Source: Rhodoferax sp. (GTDB lineage Bacteria; Pseudomonadota; Gammaproteobacteria; Burkholderiales; Burkholderiaceae_C). From it: a stretch of 61,985 bases of DNA. The number at the start of each line of letters is the position of its first letter. The stretch's first letter is position 1. The notes beneath the pieces were generated by a model. That model saw only the letters and a list, made by a program, of their open reading frames with translations, did not search any database and was not told the origin of the DNA. The position numbers were made by a program, and so were the translations under genes. Positions 61,829-61,985 of the stretch are shown here, one piece after another. The stretch covers positions 1 to 61,985 of the forward strand of contig NZ_JAUSLE010000020.1 in NCBI RefSeq assembly GCF_030646845.1, written 5' to 3'.

Positions 61829-61985
61829 ACACTCAAACAATTCACTGGTTCAAGTTTGCCTCGCCGCAGAACTTCTATTACCTGGCCGGGCGCATGTGGC
61901 CCTGGTTTGCGGCCTTGGCCGCTGTGTTGGCTACCGTGGGGCTGTGGATTTCCTTCTTCGTGGCGCCCGTGGACGCACAACAGGG
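61825..61985 (+). CDS. ccmC: CcmC heme-handling protein, N-terminal fragment (runs off window)
   Basis: Only the first ~53 residues are visible: MNTQTIHWFKFASPQNFYYL followed by a first membrane helix (FAALAAVLATVGLWISFFVA) and PVDAQQ. This matches the start of CcmC, which delivers heme to CcmE. It is coupled to ccmB by a four-base overlap; the WWD domain lies beyond the window. Confidence 0.88.
   Translation, partial: MNTQTIHWFKFASPQNFYYLAGRMWPWFAALAAVLATVGLWISFFVAPVDAQQ

Overview
The window looks like a chromosomal segment of a betaproteobacterium, most likely a Comamonadaceae member of the Rhodoferax/Polaromonas/Variovorax type. The pointers are high G+C coding sequence, Burkholderiales-style families (Bug/TTT binding protein, DUF2855, DUF4398/OmpA lipoproteins), nodIJ-type ABC genes, and three diverged copies of a short dispersed TGCTAT...TAGCT element whose pattern I recall from genomes of this family. 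The genus is a guess. I saw no rRNA, tRNA, CRISPR array, phage or intact insertion sequence.

Layout. 1-6.7 kb: a minus-strand envelope unit (AI-2E-type permease, OmpA-like lipoprotein, DUF4398 lipoprotein), REP-like repeats, then a hybrid histidine kinase overlapping a receiver-EAL protein. 6.9-16.3 kb: a Crp/Fnr regulator divergent from htpG (with a sigma-32-like promoter), a class A PBP, an APH-like/P-loop fusion, a lipid-free periplasmic FKBP, a Bug protein and an FAH-family hydrolase. 16.3-21.3 kb: a kinase island (SrkA-like kinase, Ser/Thr kinase fused to a universal stress domain, metallophosphoesterase) next to a small K+ channel. 21.4-31.9 kb: ohr/ohrR with a strong palindromic operator, crotonase, GMC oxidoreductase, hemerythrin-like protein, two FMN split-barrel proteins, a remnant of a second GMC gene, a PHB-depolymerase-type esterase, two more Crp/Fnr regulators and a diguanylate cyclase. 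32-34.3 kb: serC-serA.

34.4-51.7 kb is the most distinctive region: an aryl-polyene/xanthomonadin-type pigment locus. Fourteen tightly overlapping minus-strand genes (37341-49892) encode an ACP, AMP ligase, two hotdog dehydratases, ketosynthase plus chain-length-factor partner, ketoreductase, LpxL-like acyltransferase, LolA-like carrier and MMPL exporter. Less expected members are a polysaccharide deacetylase, a PAP2 phosphatase and a cation/proton antiporter. Converging on it is a plus-strand trio: a flavin-dependent halogenase-like protein that retains the W-x-W-x-I-P motif, a lysophospholipid acyltransferase and a GT2 glycosyltransferase. A nodIJ-type ABC exporter lies just upstream on the operon's strand. 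Together these suggest synthesis, possible halogenation, lipid/sugar attachment and export of a membrane polyene.

51.8-62.0 kb: purT, a PAS-GGDEF-EAL protein, AMP nucleosidase, glutathione reductase divergent from gshA, and the start of a ccmABC cytochrome c maturation operon that runs off the window. Recurrent themes are redox/peroxide defence (ohr, gor, gshA, hemerythrin, htpG), cyclic-di-GMP signalling (three proteins) and envelope biology.
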